NCBI GenBank assembly: GCA_947465645.1
Contig: CANIBQ010000023.1
Location: 1 to 59,380 of the forward strand
Direction: 5' to 3'
Length of the DNA stretch: 59,380 nucleotides
Origin: Acidobacteriota bacterium
GTDB lineage: Bacteria > Acidobacteriota > Vicinamibacteria > Vicinamibacterales > UBA2999
The notes under the pieces are model-generated. The model saw only the letters and a program-made list of their open reading frames with translations, made no database searches and was not told the origin of the DNA. Shown piece after piece: positions 27,028 through 36,501 of the stretch. Within the stretch, counting starts at the first letter, position 1. Every line of letters starts with the position of its first letter. A program made the translations under genes and the position numbers.

Positions 27028-28856
27028 GCCGGATCCTGTTCGTCATGCTGCACCCGGGCTTCGTCCGCTACTACGACGAGGCGCTCGAGGCGCTGGCGGC
27101 GGCGGGACACGATGTGCACGTCGCCTTCGAGGTGAACCGGACGAAACTCGGGGAAGACGTGACCGCCAGCCGGCTGGCGGCGGTGTCGCCGCGGATCACG
27201 TGCGGGCCGACGCCGGAGCGGCGCGAGAGTGTCCGCGACTTTCTGGCGCGCGGCGACCGCGAGGCCACGCGCACCGGGGCGCGCCGCGCCTCGCCGTGGT
27301 CGCGTCACGGCCGCGAGGAGGCCTGGGAGAGTCTCGGCACCACGGTGCGCCTGATGCTCGACTACCTTCGGTTCTTCGAGCCCGCGTTTGCACAGGCGCC
27401 TGCGCTCCGGGCCCGTGCCGAGAAGCGGGTGCCGCGGGTGTACCGCCGGCTGACCCGCGCCGTCTCCCGCGCCGGCGCCGGGGCCCGCTCGGCGCTGGCG
27501 GCCGTGCTGTCGGCGGTCGAGCGGATGATTCCGCTGAACGAGGCGATTGACGCCTTCGTTCGCGAGCGCCGTCCGGATCTGCTGCTCGTGACGCCGCTGA
27601 TCGAGCTGGGATCCCAGCAGGTCGATTACGTGAAATGCGCGCGCCGGCTCGGCATCCGGAGCGCATTGTGCGTCGCCAGTTGGGACAACCTCACGAGCAA
27701 AGGGCTCATCCGCGTCGTGCCCGATCACGTGATCGTGTGGAACGAGCCGCAGAAGACTGAGGCGGTTGAGCTGCACGGCGTCGCGCCAGGCCAGGTGGTC
27801 ATCACCGGCGCCCAGTTGTTCGATCGCTGGTTCGACAGGCGGCCGAGCCGGTCGCGTGACGATTTCCATCGCGCCTCGGGGCTCGATCCGGATCGTCCCT
27901 TTGTCCTCTACGTCGGGTCGTCGGTGTTCATCGCGCCGGACGAGGTGCCGTTTGTCGAGCGGTGGCTGGCGGCGCTGCGCGCGAGCAGCGACCCCGCCGT
28001 GTCTGGGCTCGGCGTGCTGATACGCCCGCATCCCGCCAACTCGCGCCAGTGGCGGGCCTTCGACGCCGCTGCATTCGGCAACGTCGTGGTCTGGCCGCCG
28101 ATCGGCACCGACCCCAACGCTCCGGGGTTCCGCGGCGACTACTTCGATTCGTTGTATTACAGCGCGGGCGTCGTGGGCATCAACACCAGCGCGCAACTCG
28201 AGGCCGGCATCGTCGGGCGTCCGGTGTTCACCATCCGCGATCCGGAGTTCGCGCACGCGCAGGACGGCACGCTGCACTTCCAGCATCTCGTCGGTCCACA
28301 TGGAGGCCCGGTGCGGTCTGCCGCGACGCTGGACGAGCACGTGCGGCAACTGGCGACGGCGCTCGTCGGCGGGGCGTCTGTATCCCCGGCGAATCGCGAG
28401 TTCGTGCGCTGGTTCATTCGTCCTCTCGGCGTGGACGTGCCGGCGACGCCCCGGTTCGTTCAGGCCATCGAGGATCTGGCGCGGCTCAACCCTCCTGCGC
28501 CGCGACGGGAGGGCTGGTGGGCCGCAGGCATGCGCCCGGTGGCGTTCGCGCTCGCGCGAATCGCCCGCGCGCTGGCCGAAGACCGCCCGCTCTGGGTGTA
28601 CCCGATGCGGCCGCTGATGGGCGCGGGGGTCTGGACATGGGCCATCGCGTCTCGCGCCGATGACGGGTTGCGCCGCATCGCCCCTCGTCATATCAGGCGC
28701 ATGTGGCGCCGCGTGCACGATGTCTGGTACGAGTCGTCGCGGGACACCGCGAGGCGGGCCCGGCGTCTGAAGAAAAAGCTGGCCGCTGGCGTGCGCGGCG
28801 CCGGCGTTGCCGTGAAGCGCGCTGCGCGTCGCGTCGAAGGACGATCTGGCGGATAG
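27024..28856 (+). CDS. module-A glycosyltransferase-like protein
   Basis: 610 residues and a single module A with an insertion of about 30 residues before the first SWD motif. The start is VSRILFVMLHPGFVRYYDEA; SWDNLTSKGLI is near 219, TGAQLFDRWFDR follows, then RPHPANS and VGINTSAQLEAGIVGRPV. The last 80 residues are Arg/Lys-rich amphipathic helices. GTG 27024 is in a GTGA overlap. It is most similar in detail (ALCVASWDNL) to the 4137 copy, and its TGAQLFDRWFDR is shared with the second domain of the 14347 protein. It probably transfers a glycosyl or related group in the cytoplasm. Confidence 0.75.
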   Translation: MSRILFVMLHPGFVRYYDEALEALAAAGHDVHVAFEVNRTKLGEDVTASRLAAVSPRITCGPTPERRESVRDFLARGDREATRTGARRASPWSRHGREEAWESLGTTVRLMLDYLRFFEPAFAQAPALRARAEKRVPRVYRRLTRAVSRAGAGARSALAAVLSAVERMIPLNEAIDAFVRERRPDLLLVTPLIELGSQQVDYVKCARRLGIRSALCVASWDNLTSKGLIRVVPDHVIVWNEPQKTEAVELHGVAPGQVVITGAQLFDRWFDRRPSRSRDDFHRASGLDPDRPFVLYVGSSVFIAPDEVPFVERWLAALRASSDPAVSGLGVLIRPHPANSRQWRAFDAAAFGNVVVWPPIGTDPNAPGFRGDYFDSLYYSAGVVGINTSAQLEAGIVGRPVFTIRDPEFAHAQDGTLHFQHLVGPHGGPVRSAATLDEHVRQLATALVGGASVSPANREFVRWFIRPLGVDVPATPRFVQAIEDLARLNPPAPRREGWWAAGMRPVAFALARIARALAEDRPLWVYPMRPLMGAGVWTWAIASRADDGLRRIAPRHIRRMWRRVHDVWYESSRDTARRARRLKKKLAAGVRGAGVAVKRAARRVEGRSGG

Positions 28857-28875
28857 CCTCCCGCACCGGACCGGC

Positions 28876-28881
28876 GATAAT
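28876..28881 (+). promoter_or_regulatory. possible -10 element (GATAAT)
   Basis: GATAAT stands out in the GC-rich 75-bp gap before the module-A/B gene and sits about 50 bp before its ATG at 28932. No convincing -35 hexamer is seen at 16-18 bp upstream. Nothing else is evident in the gap. Confidence 0.25.
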
Positions 28882-28931
28882 CGCATCGCGCACGAGGATT
28901 GTCAGATGAGGATCCGCCTCCGGACGAGACG

Positions 28932-31580
28932 ATGAAGGTATTGTTCTTTGCGCGTCACTGGTCGTACCTGCGGAACTTCGAGTCCGCCATCGAGGCCCTT
29001 GCCCAGCGCGGACACCGCGTGCACATGGTTGTCAACGTCGTCGAGGGGCTCGGCGGCCGCCAGATGATCGAACGGCTCGTGGCTCGGTATCCGGAGCAGC
29101 TCTCCATGGGCGAGGCGCCGAACCGATCGATCGGTCCCTGGTTCGAGCTCGGCCGCCGGATCCGCCACGCGCTGGATTACCTGCGCTTCTTCCATCCACG
29201 ATATGCGTCCACGCCGCACCTGGCCGCGCGCGCGCGCGAACGGGCGCCGGGGGCGGTGCTGGCGCTGCTGACGCTGTCGTTCTTCAAGAGCGATCGTGGT
29301 CGGCAGCGGCTGGCGGGCATGCTGCGGGCGCTCGAGCGCGCGTTGCCACGAGTGAAGGCGTTCGAGCGGTTCATCGCGGCGCAGCAGCCCGACGTGGTGT
29401 TGATCACGCCGCTCATCGACGTCGGGTCGCCGCAGGTCGATTACCTGCGCGCCGCCAAGGCGCTCGGCATCCGAACGGTCCTGCCGGTGGGCAGCTGGGA
29501 TCACCTGTCGAGCAAGGCGTTGCTCCGGTTCATGCCCGACGCGCTGGTCGTATGGAACAACACCCAGCGCGACGAGGCGATCGAGATGCACGGCGTGTCA
29601 CCGGACCGGGTGATCGTCACCGGCGCGCAGTGCTACGACCAATGGTGGGCGCGCCGTCCGGCGCGCAGCCGCGAAGAGCTCTGCGAGCGCGTCGGCCTCC
29701 GGGCCGACAAGCCGTTCGTGCTGTACGTCTGTTCCTCGCTGTTTCGCAATACGGCCGACGAGCCGTCATTCGTGCTGGACTGGCTCGAGTCAATTCGTGC
29801 GAGCAGCGACCCGCGACTGAAGGATATCGGGATCCTTGTTCGGCCCCACCCGGCTCGCTTGAAGGAGTGGCAGGAGGTTGACCTCTCCGGCTACCGCCAG
29901 GTCGCATTCTGGGGCGCGCATCCCGTCGACCAGGAGGCGAAAGACGACTACTTCGACTCGATGTACCACAGCGCCGCGGTCGTCGGACTGAACACGAGCG
30001 CCTTCCTCGAAGCGTCCGTCGTCGGCAAGCCTGTGCATACGGTGCTCTTGCCGCATATCTCGGCGGCGAACCAAGAAGGCACGCTGCACTTTCATTACCT
30101 GCTCGACGGAGGATTGCTGCGCGCCGCCCGTTCGCTTGACGAGCATGTGCGCCTGCTTGCCGATTCGCTGGGCGGCAGCGGCGGCGGCGATCCGCAATCG
30201 AAGCGGTTTGCCGAAACGTTCGTCCGTCCGTTTGGAGCCGATGCGGCGGCGACCCCGCGCTTCGCCGACGCCATCGAGCGCGTCGCCGCGACGCCCGCCC
30301 TGGCGCCTGAGCGGCCGGTCTTCGCGGACGTCGTGGTGCGTCTGCCCCTCTACCTGGCGGCGGCGCTCATCGGCGTGCAGATCCGGACGCAGTTGTGGCG
30401 AAAGCACCTTCGCAATCGCGTGCGGAAGGAATACAAGACCTGGAAGCGTCGCGTGCTGGTTGACCTGAAGCGCTTCGCCGTCCAGCGGCTGGCGTCGCGG
30501 CGTCCGCGCGTCGTGGCGCCGCCGCCGCCGTCGGCGCTGACGCCGAAGCCCGGGCGCCACCGGGATCCGGCCAAGCGCGCGTGGGGATGGGACGCCCCGG
30601 AGGCCCACGAGGTCCGCGAGTTGGTGACGCTGCTCGGGCGCAGCAACAAGCCGATCATCGTCGGGCCGTGGCTCTCGGAAACCGGCTTCGAGCTGCTCTA
30701 CTGGATTCCGTTCCTTGCGTGGGCGAAGACGTACGGCAACTTCGATCCTGACAATCTCGTGGTCGTCTCGCGTGGCGGCGCGGCCCCGTGGTATTCGCAC
30801 ATTACGAACAACTATGAGGACATCCTGTCGTACTACACGCCGGACGAATTCCGGCAGTGCAACGACGAGCGGGTCGCGGCGCAGTACGGGCGGCTGAAAC
30901 ACCTCGATGTGTCCAAGTTCGATCGCGAGATTATCGCGCGCGTGACCCAGAAGCGGGGGCTGCACGGCGCCGAGCTGCTGCATCCTTCCGAGATGTACCG
31001 GTTGTTCGAGCACTTCTGGTTTCAGCGCGCGCCGGTCACGCTCATCGAGTCGTTCACCAGTTTCGCGACGTTGCCGCCGACGCCACCGTTTCCCATGCGG
31101 TCGCAGCTTCCCGATCGCTATGTCGCGGCGAAGTTCTACGGCAACACGGCGCTGCCCGCGACGCCGGAAAACCGCGCGTTCGTGAAGCAGTTTCTCGCCG
31201 ACCTCGCGCAGCACATCGACGTCGTGCTGCTGAATACGGCCGATCGCTACGACGACCACGACGACTTCCCGCCCCAGCTCAAGGGCCGCATCCATTCGAT
31301 CGAGCACCTGATGACGCCTCAGGACAATCTCACCGTGCAGACCCAGGTCATTCGCGATGCGCAGGCGTTTGTCGGCACCTACGGCGGCTTCTGCTATCTC
31401 GCCCCGTTGCTTGGCATCGACACACTGTCGTTCTATTCACATCCGAGCGGCTTCCGGTTCGATCACCTCGAAGTGGCCAAGCGCGTGTTTTCGGGGCTGC
31501 GCTGTGGCGCGTTCGTCGAGCTCGAGACGCGGTCGCTCGACGTGGTGAAGCTCGGCTTTGGCGGGGGGCCGGGGCGCTGA
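28932..31580 (+). CDS. fused module-A + module-B protein, probable dual glycosyltransferase
   Basis: 882 residues. Module A (1-470): ARHWSYLRNFESAIEALAQR start, SWDHLSSKALL near 188, RPHPARL, VGLNTSAFLEASVVGKPV. A basic linker of about 100 residues rich in Arg/Lys and Pro follows. Module B starts at GPWLSETGFELLYWIPFLAW near 578, with VVSRGGAAPWYSHITNNYED, LHPSEMYRLFEHFW, YVAAKFYGNTALP and FVGTYGGFCYLAPLLG. This is the best-conserved B copy. ATG 28932 is chosen because module-A proteins begin MKVLF; an upstream TTG at 28899 is possible. The same architecture occurs at 12008. Confidence 0.77.
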   Translation: MKVLFFARHWSYLRNFESAIEALAQRGHRVHMVVNVVEGLGGRQMIERLVARYPEQLSMGEAPNRSIGPWFELGRRIRHALDYLRFFHPRYASTPHLAARARERAPGAVLALLTLSFFKSDRGRQRLAGMLRALERALPRVKAFERFIAAQQPDVVLITPLIDVGSPQVDYLRAAKALGIRTVLPVGSWDHLSSKALLRFMPDALVVWNNTQRDEAIEMHGVSPDRVIVTGAQCYDQWWARRPARSREELCERVGLRADKPFVLYVCSSLFRNTADEPSFVLDWLESIRASSDPRLKDIGILVRPHPARLKEWQEVDLSGYRQVAFWGAHPVDQEAKDDYFDSMYHSAAVVGLNTSAFLEASVVGKPVHTVLLPHISAANQEGTLHFHYLLDGGLLRAARSLDEHVRLLADSLGGSGGGDPQSKRFAETFVRPFGADAAATPRFADAIERVAATPALAPERPVFADVVVRLPLYLAAALIGVQIRTQLWRKHLRNRVRKEYKTWKRRVLVDLKRFAVQRLASRRPRVVAPPPPSALTPKPGRHRDPAKRAWGWDAPEAHEVRELVTLLGRSNKPIIVGPWLSETGFELLYWIPFLAWAKTYGNFDPDNLVVVSRGGAAPWYSHITNNYEDILSYYTPDEFRQCNDERVAAQYGRLKHLDVSKFDREIIARVTQKRGLHGAELLHPSEMYRLFEHFWFQRAPVTLIESFTSFATLPPTPPFPMRSQLPDRYVAAKFYGNTALPATPENRAFVKQFLADLAQHIDVVLLNTADRYDDHDDFPPQLKGRIHSIEHLMTPQDNLTVQTQVIRDAQAFVGTYGGFCYLAPLLGIDTLSFYSHPSGFRFDHLEVAKRVFSGLRCGAFVELETRSLDVVKLGFGGGPGR

Positions 31581-31596
31581 TCGAGAGCCTGCGGCG

Positions 31597-32826
31597 ATGA
31601 GGGGATGGCTCACCGCGGCCGTCAACATGGCCCGCAAGCTCCAGCGGCGTCTGACGAACCGTGCGGCGTGGGCCGCGAAGGTGAGCGAGGAAGGCGTGAA
31701 CGACGCGCGGCATGCGGTGCGGCGTGCCGGTGAACAGGCGCGAGACGAAGGCGTGAACAGCGCGAAGCGGTTGTACCGCCGTGTCCGCCGTCCCGTGCGC
31801 GCGGCAGGCCGCCGGCGGCGCCAGATCGAGGAGCAGTGGGGCTTCTATCGCACCGAATGGGAGATCGAACGCGAGCTCGAGACGCTCGTCGCTCGCGGGC
31901 GTCTGCTCGTCGCCGGCCCGTGGCTCTCCGAGGTTGGATTCGAGACCCTCTACTGGATCCCGTTCCTGCACTGGGTCAAGGCGGCCTTCCGCCTTCCCGA
32001 GGATCGCGTCGTCGCCGTGTCGCGCGGCGGGGTGGGCAGTTGGTACGCGGGCGTCGCCTCGCGCTATATCGAGATCTGGGACCTGATCGACCCGGCCGAG
32101 TTCGCGCGAAGGAACGCCGCTCGCGGCGTGACGAAGCACTTCGAAGCATCGGCAGTCGACGATGACATCCTCGAGGGTGTGGCCCGGCGCCTCGGCACGC
32201 ACGACTTCGACGTGATCCATCCGGGACTGATGTACCGGTTGTTCTCGCTCTACTGGTCGGGGCAGCGCGCGATGGGGTTCGTGGATGCGCACACCCGGTT
32301 CACCCGCCATACGATCGCGCCGGTCGTCGATCCATCGCTCCTGCCGCGTGACTACATCGCGGTGAAGTTCTACGGTGCGCGGTCGCTGCCGGACACGCCG
32401 GAGATGCGGACCTTGTTGAGACGGGTCGTTGGCGCGCTCGCCGAGCAGCTTCCGGTGGTGCTGCTCGACACCGGCCTCCTGCTCGAAGACGACCACTCCG
32501 ACTACTCGTTCGGGGGCGCCGATGTGATCAGCGCGCGCGATTGGATGACGCCGCAGACCAACCTCGGGGTGCAGGCGCAGATTACGGCGGGCGCGCGGGC
32601 GTTTGTCGGCACCTGCGGCAGCATTGCGTGGCTGGCTCCGCGCCTCGGCGTCAATACGTCGGCGATGTTCGTCGATCCGTCCTGGCTGCACGCCCACGTC
32701 GCCGTCGCCATGCGCGCGTATCACAAGCTCGACGCAGGCCGGTTCGCGGTCACCGATTTGAGAGCGCTGGATCCGGCAGGCGCGGGAAGCCTGGTGGCGG
32801 CCGCGCGCGCCGACGTTCGCCTGTGA
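31597..32826 (+). CDS. module-B putative glycosyltransferase (stand-alone)
   Basis: 409 residues. The first 85 are basic helices (RKLQRRLTNRAAWAAK and RRVRRPVRAAGRRRRQIEEQ). Module B follows: GPWLSEVGFETLYWIPFLHW near 107, VSRGGVGSWYAGVASRYIEI, IHPGLMYRLFSLYWSG, YIAVKFYGARSLPDTPE, LLDTGLLLEDDHSDYSF and WMTPQTNLGVQAQI followed by FVGTCGSIAWLAPRLG. ATG 31597 gives MRGWLTAAVNMARK; the B paralogue at 43226 has a similarly short start before its basic helix. It overlaps the next module-A gene by GTGA, so here A and B are separate but adjacent. Confidence 0.65.
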   Translation: MRGWLTAAVNMARKLQRRLTNRAAWAAKVSEEGVNDARHAVRRAGEQARDEGVNSAKRLYRRVRRPVRAAGRRRRQIEEQWGFYRTEWEIERELETLVARGRLLVAGPWLSEVGFETLYWIPFLHWVKAAFRLPEDRVVAVSRGGVGSWYAGVASRYIEIWDLIDPAEFARRNAARGVTKHFEASAVDDDILEGVARRLGTHDFDVIHPGLMYRLFSLYWSGQRAMGFVDAHTRFTRHTIAPVVDPSLLPRDYIAVKFYGARSLPDTPEMRTLLRRVVGALAEQLPVVLLDTGLLLEDDHSDYSFGGADVISARDWMTPQTNLGVQAQITAGARAFVGTCGSIAWLAPRLGVNTSAMFVDPSWLHAHVAVAMRAYHKLDAGRFAVTDLRALDPAGAGSLVAAARADVRL

Positions 32827-34295
32827 AGATTCTCTTCATCGCGCGGCATTTCACCTACTTCCGGAACTTCGATTCGGCGATCACGTCATTGGCCGCGCGC
32901 GGCCACTCGGTGCACCTGGCGGCCGATCGCGAAGAGGCGCTCGGCGGACGGGAGCTCGCCGACCGGCTCGCGGCGGAGCACCCGACGGTGACGGTGGGAT
33001 TCACGCCGCTGCGTGACGTCGGGCGATACTCGCGCCTGGCGCGGGCGCTGCGGCTTGGCCTCGATTACCTGCGCTACTCGGACAGCCGCTACGATACGAT
33101 GCCGAAACTGCGGCAGCGCGCGTACGCGAGGACGCCCGCATTCATCCTTGCGGTCGCACGGCTGCCGTGTCGCGCCGTGATGATGCGGCTGCTCGAACAC
33201 CTCGAGCAGGCCGTGCCGGGCCACGGCGGGGTCGAGGATTTCATTCGTGCGGAGCAGCCCGATTTGGTCCTGGTGACGCCGCTCATCGAACTTGGCTCGC
33301 CGCAAACCGACTACCTTCGCGCCGCGCAGCGGCTCGGTATCCGCACCGCCCTCTGCGTGTGGAGCTGGGATCACCTGTCCAGCAAGGCGCTGATCCGCGT
33401 GCGGCCAGACCATCTTCTCGTGTGGAACGAAATCCAGCGCGACGAGGCCGCACGATTCCACGGCATCCCTCCTGAGCGGGTGCACGTGACCGGCGCGCAA
33501 TGCTTCGATCGATGGTTCGGCCGCCGGCCGCGGCAGGATCGCGCCGCGTTCTGCCGGCGCGCAGGATTGCGAGACGCCGCACCGTTCGTGCTGTACGTGT
33601 GTTCGGCGCTGTTTCGCGGCAGCCCGTCCGAGGCGGCGTTCGTGCGCGAGTGGGTCCGCGCCATCCGTGGTTCGTCGCATCCGGAACTGCGGGGGATGAA
33701 CGTCCTCGTTCGCCCGCATCCGCAGCGTCTCGAGGAATGGCGCGACGTGACGCTCGACGGCGCCGCCCTCTGGGGATCGAATCCGGTCGATGAGCAGGGA
33801 CGCTCCGACTATTTCGACTCGCTGTACCACAGCGCCGCCGTCGTCGGTCTCAATACCAGCGCACTGCTCGAGGCTGCTATCGTGGACAGGCCGGTGTACA
33901 CGATCCTGCGTCCGGAATTCCGCGACAACCAGGAGGGAACGTTCCACTTCCACTACCTGCTGACCGTCGGAAACGGGTTTCTCAACGCGACCACGACCCT
34001 CGATGAGCACGTGGAGCAGCTCGAGGCACTCGCCCGGGGAGAGGCGCCGCGCCGGAACAAGGCGTTCGTGGAGCAGTTTGTTCGACCGCGCGGCCTGAAT
34101 GTGCCCGCGACGTCGATCTTCGTGGAGACGGTCGAAACGCTGGCGGGATCGCCTCCGCCACGCCCTCGCCTTGCGCCGGCATGGGTGCTGCTCCTGAGGC
34201 CGCTGGTGTTTGCGTTGGTTCTCGCCGGGCGCCTGCCGGTGCTCGAGCGAATCTATTGGAACCCCGAGAAGTGTCGAAAGCTTGCGAGCGTATGA
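32823..34295 (+). CDS. module-A glycosyltransferase-like protein (minimal form)
   Basis: 490 residues, the shortest full module A in the window, so it defines the domain boundaries. HFTYFRNFDSAITSLAARGH at the start, SWDHLSSKALI near 181, TGAQCFDRWFGRR, RPHPQRLEEW, VGLNTSALLEAAIVDRPV, and only a short hydrophobic/basic tail (VLLLRPLVFALVLAGRLPVL) that could touch the membrane. GTG 32823 is in a GTGA overlap, and the stop overlaps the NeuB-like gene. Its position directly before neuB/neuC makes it a candidate for using a nonulosonate donor, by context only. Confidence 0.77.
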   Translation: MKILFIARHFTYFRNFDSAITSLAARGHSVHLAADREEALGGRELADRLAAEHPTVTVGFTPLRDVGRYSRLARALRLGLDYLRYSDSRYDTMPKLRQRAYARTPAFILAVARLPCRAVMMRLLEHLEQAVPGHGGVEDFIRAEQPDLVLVTPLIELGSPQTDYLRAAQRLGIRTALCVWSWDHLSSKALIRVRPDHLLVWNEIQRDEAARFHGIPPERVHVTGAQCFDRWFGRRPRQDRAAFCRRAGLRDAAPFVLYVCSALFRGSPSEAAFVREWVRAIRGSSHPELRGMNVLVRPHPQRLEEWRDVTLDGAALWGSNPVDEQGRSDYFDSLYHSAAVVGLNTSALLEAAIVDRPVYTILRPEFRDNQEGTFHFHYLLTVGNGFLNATTTLDEHVEQLEALARGEAPRRNKAFVEQFVRPRGLNVPATSIFVETVETLAGSPPPRPRLAPAWVLLLRPLVFALVLAGRLPVLERIYWNPEKCRKLASV

Positions 34296-35347
34296 GCGAC
34301 CAGCGTGTGAAGGTGAGCGATCTCGGGCGGGGACGCTGTCTCGTCATCGGCGAGGTCGCGCTCACGCATGACGGAAGCCTCGGTCTGGCGCATGCCTTTA
34401 TCGACGCCATCGCCAATGCCGGCGCCGACGCGGTCAAGTTTCAGACGCACATCGCCGCCGCCGAGAGCACGCCGTCCGAGCCCTTCCGCGTCAAGTTCAG
34501 CCGGCAGGACGCATCACGGTACGACTACTGGAAGCGGATGGAGTTCACGGAGGAGCAGTGGCGCGGCCTCGCCGACCACTGCCGCGAGCGCGATGTGCTG
34601 TTCATCTCGTCGGCGTTCTCGCTCGAGGCCATCGACATGCTCGAGCGGATCGGCCAGCCGCTGTGGAAGATTCCGTCCGGTGAAACATCGAACACCCAAC
34701 TGCTCGATCGCATCCTCGACACCGGCGCGCCGGTGCTGCTGTCGACCGGCATGAGCCCGATGGCAGAAATTGACGCCGCCGTGGCCCGCGTCAAGGCACG
34801 AGGCGTTCCTGTCGGCGTCTTTCAGTGCACGACCGCGTACCCCTGTCCGCCCGAGCGCATTGGCTTGAACCTGATCCCGTCATACCGCGAGCGATATGGC
34901 TGCTGGGTCGGCCTCTCGGATCATTCGGCCACCATCTATCCGAGCCTGGCGGCGGCGACGATCGGTGCCGAGATGGTGGAAGTGCACGTGGCGCTTTCGC
35001 GTGAGATGTTCGGGCCTGACGTGATTGCATCCGTCACGGCCGCGGAGTTGCGGCAGCTCGTCGACGGCGTACGTTTTATCGAGCGGATGCAGGCCAGTCC
35101 CGTCGACAAGGACGCTTCGGCAGAGGAGACCGCGCCGCTGCGACGCCTCTTCACGCGGAGTCTCGTGGCACGGGCGGCGCTTCCCGCCGGCACCGTGCTC
35201 GGTCGCGAGCATCTCGCCATCAAGAAGCCAGGCACCGGCCTTCCTCCCGCGCGCATGGACGAGGTCGTTGGCCGCCGTCTGCTGCGCCAGGTCCAGGTGG
35301 ATCAGGTGCTCGTCGCCGAAGACATCGAAGGGCTCACTCGTTCGTGA
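34292..35347 (+). CDS. neuB: NeuB-like nonulosonic acid synthase
   Basis: 351 residues, close to the family length. It would condense phosphoenolpyruvate with a free N-acyl hexosamine to give a 9-carbon keto-acid. Seen: VIGEVALTHDGSLGLAHAFI (canonical enzymes have EIGxNHxG; here the Asn is Thr), DAVKFQTHIA, LWKIPSGETSNTQLL, LLSTGMSPMAEI, QCTTAYPCPP and GLSDHSATIYPS. The C-terminal 70 residues are an antifreeze-like SAF domain (LVARAALPAGTVLGREHLAIKK). The unusual first motif and the HVALSREMFGPD segment, in place of KHFTLDR, set it apart from the second copy at 47025, so a different substrate is likely. ATGA and GTGA overlaps link it to its neighbours. Confidence 0.87.
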   Translation: MSDQRVKVSDLGRGRCLVIGEVALTHDGSLGLAHAFIDAIANAGADAVKFQTHIAAAESTPSEPFRVKFSRQDASRYDYWKRMEFTEEQWRGLADHCRERDVLFISSAFSLEAIDMLERIGQPLWKIPSGETSNTQLLDRILDTGAPVLLSTGMSPMAEIDAAVARVKARGVPVGVFQCTTAYPCPPERIGLNLIPSYRERYGCWVGLSDHSATIYPSLAAATIGAEMVEVHVALSREMFGPDVIASVTAAELRQLVDGVRFIERMQASPVDKDASAEETAPLRRLFTRSLVARAALPAGTVLGREHLAIKKPGTGLPPARMDEVVGRRLLRQVQVDQVLVAEDIEGLTRS

Positions 35348-36501
35348 AGAAAAGAAAAGTCTGCGTCGTCGTCACCGCCCGGCCCAGTTACTCACGGATT
35401 CGGTCGGCGCTCAGGGCGATTGCCGATCACCCCGACCTCGAGCTGCAACTGGTCGTCGCCGGGTCGGCGTTGCTCGATCGCTACGGCAACGCCGTACAGG
35501 CAATCGAGCACGACGGCTTCACGATCGCGCAGCGTGTCTATCTCGTGCTCGAGGGGGAGAATCTGGTCACGTCCGCGAAGTCGACGGGTATCGGCCTGTC
35601 GGAGCTGGCGACCGTCTTTGACAATCTCTCCCCTGATGCCGTGATCACCGTGGCCGATCGCTACGAAACGCTGGCCACGGCGGTCGCCGCGTCGTACATG
35701 AACATCCCGGTGGTGCATGTGCAAGGTGGAGAGGTGACCGGGTCGATCGACGAGAAGGTGCGGCACGCGGTGACCAAGCTGTCGAACCTGCACCTGGTGT
35801 CGACCGCGCTCGCGCGCGAGCGGGTGATCAAGCTTGGCGAACGCGAAGACGCGGTCATCCTCACCGGATGCCCCTCGATTGACATTGCCGCGGACGTGGC
35901 GGCGCAGCCGGCATTCGATTTCGATCCATTCGAGAAATACGGCGGCGTGGGGCCTTCAACCGATCTCGCGAAGGGCTACCTGGTCGTGATGCAGCACCCG
36001 GTGACCACCGAGTACGAGCAGGCCAGGGCGCAGGTCGAACAAACGCTCTACGCCGTGAAGGATTTCGGTGGACCGGTACTGTGGTTCTGGCCCAATCCGG
36101 ATGCCGGCTCCGACGGGACGTCGAAGGGAATCCGGATGTTCCGTGAGCGTGAGAAGCCTGAGAATCTCCACCTGTTCCGGAACATGTATCCCGAGGATTT
36201 CCTGCGGCTGCTGGTGCACGCCACCGCCATCGTCGGCAACTCCTCCGTCGCCATACGGGAGTGTTCGTATCTCGGTGTCCCGGCAGTCAACGTCGGGTCT
36301 CGCCAGCAAGGGCGTGAGCGCGGCGCCAACGTCATCGACACCGGACATGACTGTACGGAGATCGCCGGCGCGATTCGGGAACACCTTCGTCGCGGCCGGC
36401 CGGCTCCAGACCACCTCTATGGCGACGGCAAGGCCGGGCCGCGGATCGCGTCGTGCGTGGCCAACTTCGACCTCAGCGTCGAAAAGCGGCTGACCTACTG
36501 A
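35344..36501 (+). CDS. neuC: NeuC-like hydrolysing UDP-HexNAc 2-epimerase family protein
   Basis: 385 residues, clearly paralogous to the gene at 17563. It has VVVTARPSYSRIRSALRAIA, AKSTGIGLSELATVFDNL, VADRYETLATAVAASYMNIP, GGEVTGSIDEKVRHAVTKLS and GNSSVAIRECSYLGVPAVNV. GTG 35344 overlaps the neuB stop, and the stop overlaps the next methyltransferase as TGATG. With the preceding neuB and the NeuA-like gene at 38132 it completes a NeuC-NeuB-NeuA trio. No LegB/PseB-type dehydratase is next to it, so the hexosamine precursor must come from elsewhere. Confidence 0.87.
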   Translation: MKKRKVCVVVTARPSYSRIRSALRAIADHPDLELQLVVAGSALLDRYGNAVQAIEHDGFTIAQRVYLVLEGENLVTSAKSTGIGLSELATVFDNLSPDAVITVADRYETLATAVAASYMNIPVVHVQGGEVTGSIDEKVRHAVTKLSNLHLVSTALARERVIKLGEREDAVILTGCPSIDIAADVAAQPAFDFDPFEKYGGVGPSTDLAKGYLVVMQHPVTTEYEQARAQVEQTLYAVKDFGGPVLWFWPNPDAGSDGTSKGIRMFREREKPENLHLFRNMYPEDFLRLLVHATAIVGNSSVAIRECSYLGVPAVNVGSRQQGRERGANVIDTGHDCTEIAGAIREHLRRGRPAPDHLYGDGKAGPRIASCVANFDLSVEKRLTY

